A DNA stretch of 64,000 nt, from contig NZ_VLTK01000007.1 of NCBI RefSeq assembly GCF_007558825.1, positions 18,132 through 82,131 on the forward strand. The letters run 5' to 3'. The position numbers and the translations under genes were made by a program. This DNA comes from Brevibacterium aurantiacum (GTDB lineage Bacteria > Actinomycetota > Actinomycetes > Actinomycetales > Brevibacteriaceae). The notes beneath the pieces are model-generated. The model ran no database searches, had not been told where the DNA came from, and saw nothing but the letters and a program-made list of their open reading frames with translations. This document shows, piece by piece, positions 33,587 to 43,077 of the stretch (the first letter of the stretch is position 1; every line of letters starts with the position of its first letter).

Positions 33587-35041
33587 CTATTCGTGCAAGC
33601 CGGCCAGGCGAGAACCGAACTGGGCGAGCAGGCTGGTCTTCTTTGCGCCGGTGATGCGCTCCCAGTCGTCGGAGATGTTGAAGATCTTGTACATCGAGCG
33701 GATGCCCAGCCAGCGGATCGGCTCGGGCTCCCACTGACCGGAATAGTGGTCGTTCCAGGGCAGTGTAGTCAGCGGCGTGGCGGATCCCGAGGTCCGGTCG
33801 AGCAGGGTCTTCGCCGCCAGATGCGTGGCCGTGACCCCATGTCCGGCGTAGCCGCGGGCTACACCGATGCGCTGGTCGGTATCGAAGAAGATGCCGGCGC
33901 ACCAGTCCCGAGTCACGCCCAGGGCGCCGCGCCACGCATGGGCAACCTCGAACTCAAGGTCAGGGAAGAGCGAGGACAGGCGCGCACTCAGAAGATCGAC
34001 GACTTCGGCGGGGACTTGGCCGTCACCCGGCAGTCCGGATCCGAACTCGTAGGGTGCACCGCGACCGCCCAGAGCGATCCGGTCATCGTCAGTACGCTGA
34101 GCGTAGATGAAGGTGTGCGCGGTGTCGCCGAGACATTCGCGGCCGTCCCAGCCGATCTTCTCCCACGCTTCAGCCGACAGTGGGTTGGTCGCAATCATCG
34201 ACGAGAACACGGGGATGACCTGCCGACCTTCCAGCCCGGGCAGGTCGCCGGTGATGGTGTCCGAGTAGCCTTCGAGGCAGACGAAGATCGTGTCCCCGGT
34301 GACAGGCCCCCGATCGGTGGCGACAACGCCCTTTCCAACGTGACCTGCCGAGGTGTCCTCACAGATCGTGACTCCCTGCTTCCGAAGGACGTCGGCCAGT
34401 CCACGTGTGAGCAGGGCCGGATCGATGCGCGCGGTGCCCGGGAAGAAGACACTGCCGCGAGCGTTGTCGACGTTGATGCGTGCCTTGGTCGCCTCGGCAT
34501 CGAGGAACTGCATGTCCTCCGGCCCGTACCCGTACTGTTCGTCGCCGTCGAAGAGTTCGCGCAGCCTGGACATTCCGGCCTCGGTTTGGGCGATATCGAT
34601 GTGACCGCCGCGGACCTGATGGGCGTCGATGTTCTCCCGTTCCAGGACTTCGAGCACCTCGTCGATCGAGTCGAAGAGAGCGGACTGGAAGGACCTCACG
34701 GATTCGACTCCAGTCAGTCCTGCCGAGCCGACCGGGCCGGTGGGATCAGTGGTGCGGGCCCGGTCGACCGCCTCGGCGTATTTGGCTCTGTTGCCGGGCA
34801 GGAGTGTCGAGAGCCAGCCGCCGTTGCGACCGGACGCCCCGTAGCCGATGTGCTTGGCCTCGACGATGGTGATCTGCCAATCGGGGTGGGCCTGCCTCGC
34901 GTAGTAGGCGGACCAGAGGCCGGTCATGCCGCCGCCGACGATGACGAGGTCCTGCTTGACTGTAGGCAGCGGGGAGGGGGAGGTGGTCTCGGGCGGTGAC
35001 TGGGTCAGCCAATGGGAGGCCTCGCCGTTGAGGTAGGACAT
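33587..35041 (-). CDS. DAO-family FAD-dependent oxidoreductase
   Basis: A 484-residue FAD-dependent amine/amino-acid oxidase of the DAO superfamily. The dinucleotide motif is VIVGGGMTGLWSA (about 34-46), and the second FAD contact GASGRNGGWLS (about 70-80) is the wording of gamma-glutamylputrescine oxidase-like (PuuB/OrdL) proteins. A G-x-x-G-x-G-V-T pattern (GYAGHGVTATHL) near 412 binds the cofactor. It oxidises a C-N bond with release of hydrogen peroxide or reduced acceptor. It is the first gene of the operon with the aminotransferase and is divergent from a cupin gene. Confidence 0.9.
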   Translation of the reverse strand: MSYLNGEASHWLTQSPPETTSPSPLPTVKQDLVIVGGGMTGLWSAYYARQAHPDWQITIVEAKHIGYGASGRNGGWLSTLLPGNRAKYAEAVDRARTTDPTGPVGSAGLTGVESVRSFQSALFDSIDEVLEVLERENIDAHQVRGGHIDIAQTEAGMSRLRELFDGDEQYGYGPEDMQFLDAEATKARINVDNARGSVFFPGTARIDPALLTRGLADVLRKQGVTICEDTSAGHVGKGVVATDRGPVTGDTIFVCLEGYSDTITGDLPGLEGRQVIPVFSSMIATNPLSAEAWEKIGWDGRECLGDTAHTFIYAQRTDDDRIALGGRGAPYEFGSGLPGDGQVPAEVVDLLSARLSSLFPDLEFEVAHAWRGALGVTRDWCAGIFFDTDQRIGVARGYAGHGVTATHLAAKTLLDRTSGSATPLTTLPWNDHYSGQWEPEPIRWLGIRSMYKIFNISDDWERITGAKKTSLLAQFGSRLAGLHE

Positions 35042-35179
35042 GGAATCAGTTCTATCCCACCGCTGGAGCTAAGTAAATGGTTGCGGGGTGGCGTATTGCC
35101 ATATGGAATCCGTGACGACCAGTTCTGATTCTATGGGTGCCGTCGCGCGCACGGCAGTCGTGCTGGATACACTGATTTC

Positions 35180-35629
35180 ATGAGCGCAATGGAGCCGATT
35201 CGCACGCAGGATTTTGCACTTGACCACGAGCCCATCGAGGACTGGCAGCGGGTGGATGCGACTGCCTCGGCGACGGACGGCGAGGCTGCCGTGCCAGGCT
35301 CAGGCGCCTCGCTCACCGGCCCGGGCACGGCGACCGCCGACCCAACCACGGCCTTCGCCGAACTCGGCACGATTGCCGGAGCCGACTACGGACTGTGGGA
35401 GATGAGCGCCGGCGCCATGCGCGACGTCGAGGGCGACGAAGTCTTCCTCGTCATCAGCGGCACCGGCCGAATCGAGTTCGATGAGCCAGAGCATCCGCCG
35501 ATCGAACTCTCACCGGGCATATTGGTTCGACTCGCGGATGGGATGAGAACCCACTGGTACGTCGACGACGCACCACTGCGAAAACTGTTCATCGCGCCAG
35601 GAGAGGGCTTCGGGCCAATCGAAGTCTGA
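35180..35629 (+). CDS. Cupin-domain protein
   Basis: A 149-residue protein whose last 85 residues form a single cupin beta-barrel. GLWEMSAGAMRDVEGDEVFLVISGTGRIEF covers cupin motif 1 (only partly canonical, without the usual pair of His), and the ELSPGILVRLADGMRTHWYV stretch covers motif 2. The first 60 residues are Ala/Thr-rich and not conserved. Such cupins often detoxify or bind small acids and are frequent next to DAO-type amine oxidases, as in putrescine use. It is divergent from that operon here. The function is inferred from context only. Confidence 0.82.
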   Translation: MSAMEPIRTQDFALDHEPIEDWQRVDATASATDGEAAVPGSGASLTGPGTATADPTTAFAELGTIAGADYGLWEMSAGAMRDVEGDEVFLVISGTGRIEFDEPEHPPIELSPGILVRLADGMRTHWYVDDAPLRKLFIAPGEGFGPIEV

Positions 35630-35851
35630 GTGTGAGCCTGAGATGCGGGCGAGCAGTTTAGCGTCACAATCCAGTTCGGTGCCGCCCCCACGCGTTCGAC
35701 TCGACGGAGGCCGCAGCCCACTGGCCGTGATCCGACGTTGATCATCGCTGACAGTCGGCACCTGTGTGCTCTATCGTGAGGGAAGCGACGGGAGACGGGC
35801 TCAGGGCCCGGGACAACCGGTCCGTCAGTGATCTGCATAAAGGAGCCGACA

Positions 35852-37048
35852 ATGAAGACTGCTCAACGCCTGGACAACCTGGGCACCGAGACCGCGTTCC
35901 GGGTCGCCCAGGCCGCCGCCGATTGGAAGGCCCAGGGCAACCAGGTCTATCCCTTCCACCTCGGCGACCTCAATTTCCCCATGGCCGGGCACATCGTCGA
36001 GGCCATGGACCAGGCCATCAAAGACGGGAAGACCGGGTACTGCCCAGGCCCCGGAATTCCGGAGCTGCGTGCGGCACTGGCAGCAGACATCGGATCCCGG
36101 CGAGGCATGAGCATCGACCCCGCCGAGGTGATCGTCACCACCGGTGGCAAGCCGGTGATCACGAAGTTCCTCCAGGCGGTCATGGATCCGGGCGAGGGCG
36201 TGCTCTACCCCAACCCGGGGTTCCCGATCTATGAATCACAGATCGAGTACCTCGGTGGGACCGCGCTTCCCTACAGGTATGTGCCCACTGAAGACGGGTT
36301 CGCCATCGACCTCGACCATCTGCGGGCCTCCATCGATGACAAGACAGTGGCCATCATCTACAACGACCTGCAGAACCCGATCTCGGCCGAATCCACCGAT
36401 GCCGAACGTGAGGCGATCGCCGCGATCGCGCAGGAATTCGACCTCTGGGTTCTGTCCGACGAAGCCTATTTCGAGATGCGCTACAAGGGCCGTTCGACGT
36501 CCATCGCATCACTCGACGGTATGCGCGAGCGCACCGTCATCCTCTACACATTCAGCAAGAAGTTTGCGATGACGGGATCCCGGCTAGGCTGTGCCGTCGC
36601 ACCACCGGAGGTCGCTGGGGCGATTTCCACGATGAACACCAACGACGAATCCTGCACCACCCAATACGTCCAGTGGGCGGGCATCGCCGCGCTCCAAGGG
36701 CCGCAGGACTCCGTCGGGCGGATGCTCGAGGTGCTGCGCAAACGCCGTGATGCCACATGCTCGATCATCAACTCGATCCCGGGAATGAGCGTGGCTACTC
36801 CCGGGTCGACATTCTACGTCTTCCCCGATGTCACCGAAGCGATGGAAGCCAAGGGGATTGCCACCCTCGCCGATTTCTCCACCGAGGCGCTGCACAGCAC
36901 CGGAGTCTCGTTCTGCACCCGCGAGCACTTCGGCAGGAGACAGGGCGGGGAGGACCGACATTACATCCGTCTGGCCTACTCCGGCATCGGAGTCGACGAG
37001 ATCAATGAGGGCCTTGGTCTGCTCAAGGAGTGGATCACCGAGGGCTGA
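35852..37048 (+). CDS. PLP-dependent class I/II aminotransferase
   Basis: A 398-residue fold-type I aminotransferase. It starts at ATG 35852, with AAGGAG 7 nt upstream. Visible marks are the glycine-rich VTTGGKPVITKF, the conserved Asn in YNDLQNPIS, the D-E-A-Y motif and the PLP Lys in TFSKKFAMTGSRLGC (about residue 237). The RLAYS segment near the end holds the carboxylate Arg. It is a lone gene, in the same direction as the cupin 222 bp upstream. That gap holds only its promoter. The substrate is unknown, and its wording differs from the aminotransferase at 32380, so it is not a recent duplicate. Confidence 0.9.
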   Translation: MKTAQRLDNLGTETAFRVAQAAADWKAQGNQVYPFHLGDLNFPMAGHIVEAMDQAIKDGKTGYCPGPGIPELRAALAADIGSRRGMSIDPAEVIVTTGGKPVITKFLQAVMDPGEGVLYPNPGFPIYESQIEYLGGTALPYRYVPTEDGFAIDLDHLRASIDDKTVAIIYNDLQNPISAESTDAEREAIAAIAQEFDLWVLSDEAYFEMRYKGRSTSIASLDGMRERTVILYTFSKKFAMTGSRLGCAVAPPEVAGAISTMNTNDESCTTQYVQWAGIAALQGPQDSVGRMLEVLRKRRDATCSIINSIPGMSVATPGSTFYVFPDVTEAMEAKGIATLADFSTEALHSTGVSFCTREHFGRRQGGEDRHYIRLAYSGIGVDEINEGLGLLKEWITEG

Positions 37049-37117
37049 TCGGGTCAGCATCGGTCGACGAACTCGAAGTGAACGATGGTGTGATGAGGAC
37101 TGGCCCCTGGTTCATGG

Positions 37118-37136
37118 TCAGGGTAGCCTTACCTAT
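37118..37136. promoter_or_regulatory. DtxR/IdeR-type iron box
   Basis: TCAGGGTAGCCTTACCTAT fits the 19-bp consensus of the iron repressor of actinobacteria (TTAGGTTAGCCTAACCTAA) at 15 positions, including the central GTAGCC and TACCT. It lies 49 bp upstream of a siderophore-binding lipoprotein gene, as expected for iron-repressed expression. Confidence 0.75.
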
Positions 37137-37185
37137 GGCCGGGTCGCGCTAACTGTGCGACCGCTCATCGTGACGGAAGTTGACC

Positions 37186-38115
37186 ATGAACCCAACCGCA
37201 GTCCGACTCCGACCAGCTGCAATCGGTGTCGCAATCAGTCTCCTCGCCCTCCTGACCGCATGCGACAGCGGCAGCCGTGCGGAGGAGACGAATGAAGGGG
37301 CAAGTACGCACTCGGTCGAGCACGCGCGTGGAACTGCCGAAATCATTGCGAAGACCGACAAGGTCGTGACACTGGAACCCCTCGAGCTCGACACCGCGGT
37401 CGCGCTCGGTGTGACACCGTTGGGTGCAGCTGTGGCGAGTAATGTCGCAGGCATTCCCGACTACCTCGGCGTCGACGGCGTCGAATCCGTCGGAACGGTG
37501 CCCGAACCGGACCTTGAGGCCATTGCGGCGCTGGAGCCGGATCTCATCCTCGGCACCGAATCACGGCATTCGAAGCTCTACGACGAGCTTGATGCGATTG
37601 CTCCGACGGTCTTCATCGCCAACCACGCCGACTCGTGGAAGGACAATGCGCTACTGATCGGGGATGCCCTTGACCGCAAAGACGAGACTGAGGCACTCCT
37701 CACCGAGGTCGACGAGCGGTGCGAATCCATCAAAGCCGAATACGACATCGACGGTGAGACCGCCCAGATGATTCGGCCGCGCGATGAGACGACATTGAGT
37801 CTCTATGGTCCTGACTCATTCGCCGGCAGCCTGCTCGAATGCGTAGGCTATTCGATTCCCGATCAGGACTGGGCCGACGGACTGCAGGCCGATATCTCAC
37901 CTGAGACCGCCGTCGACGCCAGAGCCGATGCCGTCTTCGTCACCGCAGACGATGTCAGCGACGATTCCGCTGTACCCAAGGTGATTGCCGGAAACTCGGA
38001 CGCGTTTCCCTCCGTGACGCCTGTCGACACCAGCTATTGGGTCTCCGGGGTGGGGCCGAAGGGCGCTCATAAGGTTCTCGATGACATCGAGAGCTACCTC
38101 GCCGAACAGGCATGA
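37186..38115 (+). CDS. Iron-siderophore ABC transporter substrate-binding lipoprotein
   Basis: A 309-residue lipoprotein. The signal peptide is basic then hydrophobic and ends in the lipobox L-T-A-C with Cys26 as lipidation site. The mature part is a FepB/FecB-type periplasmic-binding fold (class III), with VVTLEPLELDTAVALGVTPLG and the DLEAIAALEPDLILG wording typical of ferric-siderophore binders. The ATG at 37186 follows GGAAG. An iron box lies upstream, and the downstream gene encodes a siderophore-interacting reductase (ATGA overlap). It would capture ferric siderophore outside the membrane. No ABC permease or ATPase gene is adjacent, so these must lie elsewhere. Confidence 0.9.
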   Translation: MNPTAVRLRPAAIGVAISLLALLTACDSGSRAEETNEGASTHSVEHARGTAEIIAKTDKVVTLEPLELDTAVALGVTPLGAAVASNVAGIPDYLGVDGVESVGTVPEPDLEAIAALEPDLILGTESRHSKLYDELDAIAPTVFIANHADSWKDNALLIGDALDRKDETEALLTEVDERCESIKAEYDIDGETAQMIRPRDETTLSLYGPDSFAGSLLECVGYSIPDQDWADGLQADISPETAVDARADAVFVTADDVSDDSAVPKVIAGNSDAFPSVTPVDTSYWVSGVGPKGAHKVLDDIESYLAEQA

Positions 38116-38957
38116 ATGTGGAGTCGCCCCGACCGTGGGCCTACACGGCGTTTCCGGTCACGGTGTCCGCGATCGCTCAGATCGCACCGAACTTCATTCG
38201 TGTGACGTTCACGGGCGAGACTCTTGACTGCTTCGCTCCGTGGGGCCTCGACCAGAGGATCAAGTTGGTCTTTCCCCTGCCGGACGGAAGCATCGCTGAT
38301 TTCGGACTGCTCACGGATCCGACACCGCACCCATCGCACTGGTATGCGCGCTGGAGACAGCTGCCGGCGCACGAGCGCAATGTGCTGCGGACCTACACTC
38401 CGTCGGGGGTTCGACCCGAAGCGCGTGAAGTCGACGTCGACGTCTTCATCCATCACCCCGCGGGGCCGGCATCGCAGTGGGCTCAAGACGTCGAGGTGGG
38501 GGATCGTGTCGTCATCAACGGCCCCGACGTGCGCAATGGCTTCACCGGGTACGGGCTCCACTGGGATCCGGGAACGGCGGACGAGCTGCTGCTCATCGGC
38601 GATGAGACGGCCTTCCCTGCGATCGCGAACATCCACCGCAGCCTCGGCGAGGGTGCGAAGGTCGAGATCCTCGCTGAAGCAGCGAACCCTCTCGACGGGA
38701 ACCTGTTGCCCACCGGTGCCAGGTCGCTGGTGCGCGAGCCGATCGCGGGCCCCGGTTCTGGGCTCGAAACATTGACCCGCGAATGGGGAGGCCGCCGCGC
38801 CCCTGAAGATCTGGGCGAGAACCTGTATATCTGGATCGCCGGAGAGTCTGGTGCTGTCACGCGAATCAGGCGCTATCTGACGAAGGACCTGGGAATCGCG
38901 AAGGAGCGCATCTCCTTCCTCGGGTATTGGAAGACCGGCGGGCCCTTGGTCGCCTGA
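38112..38957 (+). CDS. Siderophore-interacting protein (ferric-siderophore reductase)
   Basis: A 281-residue SIP-family flavoprotein. The N-terminal FAD-binding barrel has R-T-Y-T-P (about residues 95-99), which contacts the flavin, followed by the D-x-x-x-H-x-x-G-P-A segment (FIHHPAGPAS). A Rossmann-like NAD(P)H domain follows (LLIGDETAFPAI near 158 and IWIAGESGAV near 238). These reductases release iron from the imported siderophore in the cytosol. The gene is translationally coupled (ATGA) to the substrate-binding lipoprotein and thus shares its iron box. Confidence 0.92.
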   Translation: MNVESPRPWAYTAFPVTVSAIAQIAPNFIRVTFTGETLDCFAPWGLDQRIKLVFPLPDGSIADFGLLTDPTPHPSHWYARWRQLPAHERNVLRTYTPSGVRPEAREVDVDVFIHHPAGPASQWAQDVEVGDRVVINGPDVRNGFTGYGLHWDPGTADELLLIGDETAFPAIANIHRSLGEGAKVEILAEAANPLDGNLLPTGARSLVREPIAGPGSGLETLTREWGGRRAPEDLGENLYIWIAGESGAVTRIRRYLTKDLGIAKERISFLGYWKTGGPLVA

Positions 38958-39028
38958 AGCAGCGACTCCGGCAGGATCGGTTTGTCAATCGCTCGTCTCT
39001 GATGGGCTGATCAGTCCGCGGGTTCCGG

Positions 39029-39571
39029 CTACGCCCATCGGTGCGCTGCCGGTCGGCGGGGACTTGGCAGCGAGTTGTGGAGGCGCCATTCGTGGAGCCA
39101 GTCGGGCAGATCCATGCCAGGAGGCGGTGACCCGAATACCTCGACGAGTTCATCGCGGGTGACTGTGCCGTTCTTCGAGGTCACCAGCGTAGCGACGAAG
39201 GCACGAGCGTAGATCTCTCCAGCGACGACGATGCGGTGCTCAAAATACACGGCGCGGTCATCGATTCCGCTGATCCTCGTTTCAACGCTATAGCGTTGGC
39301 CGAGTTTGAGGGACTTGCGGAAGCTGATGGTCTCGGCGCTGACGACGCCGCTCCACCCCTTGTTCCGAATGGAGGTCCAGACTCCGCTGCGAACCATCAT
39401 GTCAAGGCGACCCAAGTCCATGATTGAGAAGTACATGCCGTTGTTGACGTGCATGAAGATGTCGATCTCGGTGGGGAGAACTCGCAGAGGCAGGGAATAG
39501 TCATCCCATATGCCCTGCGTGGGACGGCGACGAGATCTGAGCAGGTGCAAGAGCATACGCGTGAAGTGCAT
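39029..39571 (-). CDS. Acyl-CoA thioesterase-like (4HBT fold) protein
   Basis: A 180-residue protein if read from ATG 39571. An ATG at 39580 would add three residues, and no clear ribosome site decides. It is of the hotdog-fold 4HBT type: DIFMHVNNGMYFSIMDLGRLDMM (about 36-58) is the family block with the conserved His and Asn, and LGQRYSVETRISGIDDRAVYFEH is the central strand. Such proteins hydrolyse acyl-CoA or act in lipid metabolism. The end PSPRRPAAHRWA is not conserved. It lies 83 nt downstream of lgt in the same direction, so it may be co-transcribed with it. Confidence 0.8.
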   Translation of the reverse strand: MHFTRMLLHLLRSRRRPTQGIWDDYSLPLRVLPTEIDIFMHVNNGMYFSIMDLGRLDMMVRSGVWTSIRNKGWSGVVSAETISFRKSLKLGQRYSVETRISGIDDRAVYFEHRIVVAGEIYARAFVATLVTSKNGTVTRDELVEVFGSPPPGMDLPDWLHEWRLHNSLPSPRRPAAHRWA

Positions 39572-39654
39572 ACATCCCATGTTACTGGGCCGTATCGTCA
39601 CGCTGGGTTCAGGTTCGGGCAGGCGGCGTCGGGTCCGACGGCACCGGAGTCCAG

Positions 39655-40578
39655 TCAGTCTGTGGCGGTCGTCTGTTGCTCCCGGTCCTTGATGAACGGA
39701 GACTCCTCGGGCTCGGGATGCCGCAATCGTTGGAAGCCGATGATGAGGACACCCAGGGCCACTGCGCCGATTGCCGCCCACACGTTGGTGCGCAGACCCA
39801 GGACGACGAAGCTGGGGTCGAGGCGGATGGATTCCCACACGATGCGGCCGGCGCCGTACCAGACGAGGTACATGCCGAAGAGGCGTCCCCACTGGAAGAA
39901 CAGGTGGCGTCCCAGCCACAGCAGGACCAAGGCGCCGAGGCTGTTCCAGATGACTTCGTAGAGGAACGTCGGGTGGAAGAGTGTGTCGACGGGCAGTCCG
40001 GGCGGGAAGGCCGGATTGTTCGGGTCGATCTCCAGACCCCAGGGCAGAGTCGTCGGCTGACCGAAGAGCTCCTGATTGAACCAGTTGCCGAAGCGTCCGC
40101 AGGCCTGGGCGAGGATGAGCCCCGGAGCGATGGCGTCGAGGAGGGCCGTCAGCTTGATGTTGAGTCGGCGGCACATGATCAGCGCGCCCAGGGTACCGCC
40201 GATCAGCGACCCGAAGATTGCGATCCCGCCCTCCCAGATCGCCCACACAGAGCCCGGCTCAAAGGGGTTCCACGGATTGCGACCAGGGCCGAAATAGTCC
40301 GTGTAGTGCGTGATGACGTGATAGATCCTGGCCCCGATAATGGCCATCGGGACGGCCAGAGTCGCAATGTCGAGGACCTGCCATTCCTCGACTCCGCGCT
40401 TGGTCAGACGGTGATTGGTCAGCACGATGGCGATGACGATACCGGCAAGGATGCACAGCGCATAGAAGTGGATCGTCAGAGGGCCCAGCGAGAAGCTGGA
40501 GACACTCGGACTCGGGATGGAGGCCAGAACATCATGGGGCGGCGTGGGCAGGTCATTGACCGCTGGAAAGGCAAGCAC
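39655..40578 (-). CDS. lgt: Prolipoprotein diacylglyceryl transferase
   Basis: A 307-residue membrane protein. Its GTG start at 40578 may be followed by alternative starts. About seven hydrophobic segments and the Lgt signature GRFGNWFNQE (about residues 162-171, with Arg, Asn and Glu needed for activity) are present. The H-x-x-T-H-Y region and GGIAIFGSLIGG also belong to the family. It transfers diacylglycerol from phosphatidylglycerol to the lipobox Cys of prolipoproteins, for example the siderophore-binding lipoprotein at 37186. In many actinobacteria lgt lies near trp genes, but not here. Confidence 0.95.
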   Translation of the reverse strand: MLAFPAVNDLPTPPHDVLASIPSPSVSSFSLGPLTIHFYALCILAGIVIAIVLTNHRLTKRGVEEWQVLDIATLAVPMAIIGARIYHVITHYTDYFGPGRNPWNPFEPGSVWAIWEGGIAIFGSLIGGTLGALIMCRRLNIKLTALLDAIAPGLILAQACGRFGNWFNQELFGQPTTLPWGLEIDPNNPAFPPGLPVDTLFHPTFLYEVIWNSLGALVLLWLGRHLFFQWGRLFGMYLVWYGAGRIVWESIRLDPSFVVLGLRTNVWAAIGAVALGVLIIGFQRLRHPEPEESPFIKDREQQTTATD

Positions 40579-40655
40579 GAGGTCAGTCTATTTCCAACCC
40601 CCTCAGACCGACAGTTGAGCGACCTCCACAGCTTGCCCATGGGAAGATGTGAACC

Positions 40656-41582
40656 ATGGCCCTCGACTTCACTCTCGTCCAACTCCGGTACTTCCAAGAG
40701 GTTGCCCGCCGCGAGAACATGACAGAGGCGGCCAAACATCTCAACGTCACTCAGTCGGCGATCTCGACAGCCATGGCTCAGCTCGAGAGGACCCTGGGCA
40801 TCGACCTGTTCATCCGGCAGAAGAACCGCTCCGTGGTCCTCTCGCCTGCAGGCCGACGCTTCCTCTTCGAAGTCAATCCATTCCTCGAATCCTCCGACGC
40901 GCTGGGGGAGACCGCGCACGGACTGGCCCAGTCGCTGAGCGGAAACCTCACGGTCGGGGTCTTCTCACCCATCGCCCCGACCCGACTGCCGCTCATCCAC
41001 GCGGAGTTCGAAAAACGCTACCCCGACGTGAGAGTCAATTACTTCGAGGCCGACCTCCATGAACTGCAGACAGCGGTCATCGCCGGAGTCTGCGACATCG
41101 CGCTGACCTATACGCTGGGACTGACCGACCGATTCGATTCGTTCCTCATCGACGTCGTCGAACCGCACGCACTCGTCTCTCTCGACCACCGCCTCGCTGG
41201 GGGAGAGGAGGGACCGCGTCCGATCCACCTGCGTGAACTCGCCGACGAAGACTACATACAGCTCGATCTGCCGTTCTCCCGGCAGTACTACGATGAGCTC
41301 TTCCGCATCGCCGGCATCGTGCCGAGGGTGCGACACAGCTTCGCAGGCTACGAGACGGTCCGGTCGTTCGTCGCGATGGGTCACGGGTACTCGCTGCTGA
41401 GCCAGAGCGTGTCCTCTGGAACGTACATCGGGTCCATGACGGTCGACGTACCGCTGCTCGACGAATTCCCGAGCATCGACCTCTCCATGGTGTGGCCCAA
41501 GGACGTGCGTCTGAGTAAGCGCGCACGTGCCTTCAACGAACTGACCCGCGACATCCTGGGACCCGCAGCCTCAGGCTCATAG
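40656..41582 (+). CDS. LysR-family transcriptional regulator
   Basis: A 308-residue LysR regulator. The winged HTH covers residues about 3-63 (QLRYFQEVARRENMTEAAKHL, then QSAISTAMAQLER and LFIRQ), and the effector domain about 90-295. It resembles the regulator at 5689 in length and HTH wording. It lies just upstream, in the same direction, of an MHS transporter, a carbamoylase-type M20 hydrolase and two amidases, with a palindrome at 41599-41620 in the gap, so it probably controls that set. The effector could be the transported ureido or amide compound. Confidence 0.92.
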   Translation: MALDFTLVQLRYFQEVARRENMTEAAKHLNVTQSAISTAMAQLERTLGIDLFIRQKNRSVVLSPAGRRFLFEVNPFLESSDALGETAHGLAQSLSGNLTVGVFSPIAPTRLPLIHAEFEKRYPDVRVNYFEADLHELQTAVIAGVCDIALTYTLGLTDRFDSFLIDVVEPHALVSLDHRLAGGEEGPRPIHLRELADEDYIQLDLPFSRQYYDELFRIAGIVPRVRHSFAGYETVRSFVAMGHGYSLLSQSVSSGTYIGSMTVDVPLLDEFPSIDLSMVWPKDVRLSKRARAFNELTRDILGPAASGS

Positions 41583-41598
41583 ATTGAACTGATGCCTG

Positions 41599-41620
41599 GT
41601 CTAACTAGTATCTGTTGGAC
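41599..41620. promoter_or_regulatory. Candidate LysR operator
   Basis: GTCTAAC and GTTGGAC flank 8 nt (6 of 7 bases pair), in the gap between the LysR gene and the MHS transporter. It is placed as expected for an activator site of this operon. Confidence 0.4.
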
Positions 41621-41680
41621 TGATCTCTCGTGGCAGGCAACAATGGTTCCCACACCTGAGGACTAGGCAAGGGAGCTTCC

Positions 41681-43000
41681 ATGTCCGCGACACCTGCGAC
41701 GCCGGAGACACAACCGAAACACACCGGCAAGACCACGAGCATGCAGAAGAAGGTGCTCGTCGGCGGCAGCATCGGCCAATTCGTCGAGTTCTACGACTTC
41801 ACGCTCTACGGGCTCTCGGCCGTCATCCTCGCCGAGTACTTCTTCCCCGACGGCGACAAGGTCACTGGGCTGCTCGTCATCTTCGCCACCTTCGGCGTCG
41901 CCTTCGTCATGCGTCCCCTGGGCGGACTGTTCTTCGGTGCCCTCGGTGACAAGGTCGGCAGGCGCAAGACCTTGACCATCACGATCTTCCTCGTCGGGAT
42001 CTGCACCGCCCTCATCGGCGTACTGCCCGGCTTCGACCAGATCGGCTGGTTCGCACCCATCCTGCTCATCCTCGCCCGCCTGGGCCAGGGCTTCTCCGCC
42101 GGCGGCGAATCGGTCGGCGGACCCTCCTTCGTCTACGAACACGCACCGGTGGGCAAGCGCGGCCTGTGGATCAACATCACCCTGGCCGCCACCGCACTGC
42201 CCTCGGTCTTCGCCGGCGGCCTCATCCTGCTGCTCTCGACGGTGATGAGCGATGCATCCTTCGACTCCTGGGGCTGGCGCATCCCCTTCCTCCTGGCTCT
42301 GCCGCTCTCAGCTGTCGGTCTCTGGATCCGCTCGCGCACCGATGAGTCCGAACTCTTCAAGAAGACCGCGGCCGAGCGGCCGAAGGAGTTCAGCCCCATC
42401 CGCGACTCCTTCCGCGAGAACTCGGTGGGAATGCTCCAGGTTTTCTTCGTTCTGGGATTGACCGCCTTGGGCTTCTACATGCTCTCCGCCTACTTCGTCA
42501 CCTACATCCAGACCACCGGAGACCTCACCCGGGAGCAGTCTCTGCTGACCAACGCCATCGCCATGGCCAGCTATACGATCTTCCTGCCCATCGCCGGAGC
42601 CATCGGCGACAGGGTCGGGCGCAAGCCGATGCTCATCGCCGGCTCCATCCTTCTGGCCGTCACCTCTGTTCCCGCCTTCGGGTTGGTGACCAGTGGAAAC
42701 ATGGGCCTGGCGTTCCTCGGGCAGACGATCTTCGTCATCTCCCTGTGCTGCTACGGCGGAGGCTGCTACACCTTCTTCTGCGAACGCTTCTCCACGAAGA
42801 CCCGGTTCACCTCGGCAGCGATCAGCTACAACGTCTCCTACGCCATCCTCGGCGGAACCGCTCCGTTCGTCGGCACCTGGCTCGTCGACATCACCGGAGT
42901 CAACACCGCTCCCGGTTACTACATGACCATCTGCGCCGTGATCGTCCTCGTCCTCATCTTCATCACCCGCCTCCCGGAGACCCGGGGTCGGTTGGGCTGA
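41681..43000 (+). CDS. MHS-family MFS transporter
   Basis: A 439-residue 12-helix MHS transporter. IGQFVEFYDFTLYGLSAV (residues about 31-48) and the loop motif GALGDKVGRRKT (about 85-96) match the metabolite:proton symporter branch. GEEFSAGGESVGGP-type wording near residue 140 is also typical. It lies between LysR and the M20 hydrolase, with 77 nt before the latter, and probably imports the substrate of the hydrolase and amidases. It is the third MHS transporter of the window and is distinct in wording from the other two. Confidence 0.92.
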   Translation: MSATPATPETQPKHTGKTTSMQKKVLVGGSIGQFVEFYDFTLYGLSAVILAEYFFPDGDKVTGLLVIFATFGVAFVMRPLGGLFFGALGDKVGRRKTLTITIFLVGICTALIGVLPGFDQIGWFAPILLILARLGQGFSAGGESVGGPSFVYEHAPVGKRGLWINITLAATALPSVFAGGLILLLSTVMSDASFDSWGWRIPFLLALPLSAVGLWIRSRTDESELFKKTAAERPKEFSPIRDSFRENSVGMLQVFFVLGLTALGFYMLSAYFVTYIQTTGDLTREQSLLTNAIAMASYTIFLPIAGAIGDRVGRKPMLIAGSILLAVTSVPAFGLVTSGNMGLAFLGQTIFVISLCCYGGGCYTFFCERFSTKTRFTSAAISYNVSYAILGGTAPFVGTWLVDITGVNTAPGYYMTICAVIVLVLIFITRLPETRGRLG

Positions 43001-43077
43001 TCGACAGGCCACCTCGTTGGGCCGGCTCTCACCGACCTTCACTTCAACAGCAGCCCAGCAACAGAAAGAGACGCACC

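Noticed and set aside
42745..43077. Upstream extension of the carbamoylase reading frame
   Set aside because: It overlaps the MHS transporter in another frame and is Arg/His-rich. The ATG at 43078 fits the family.
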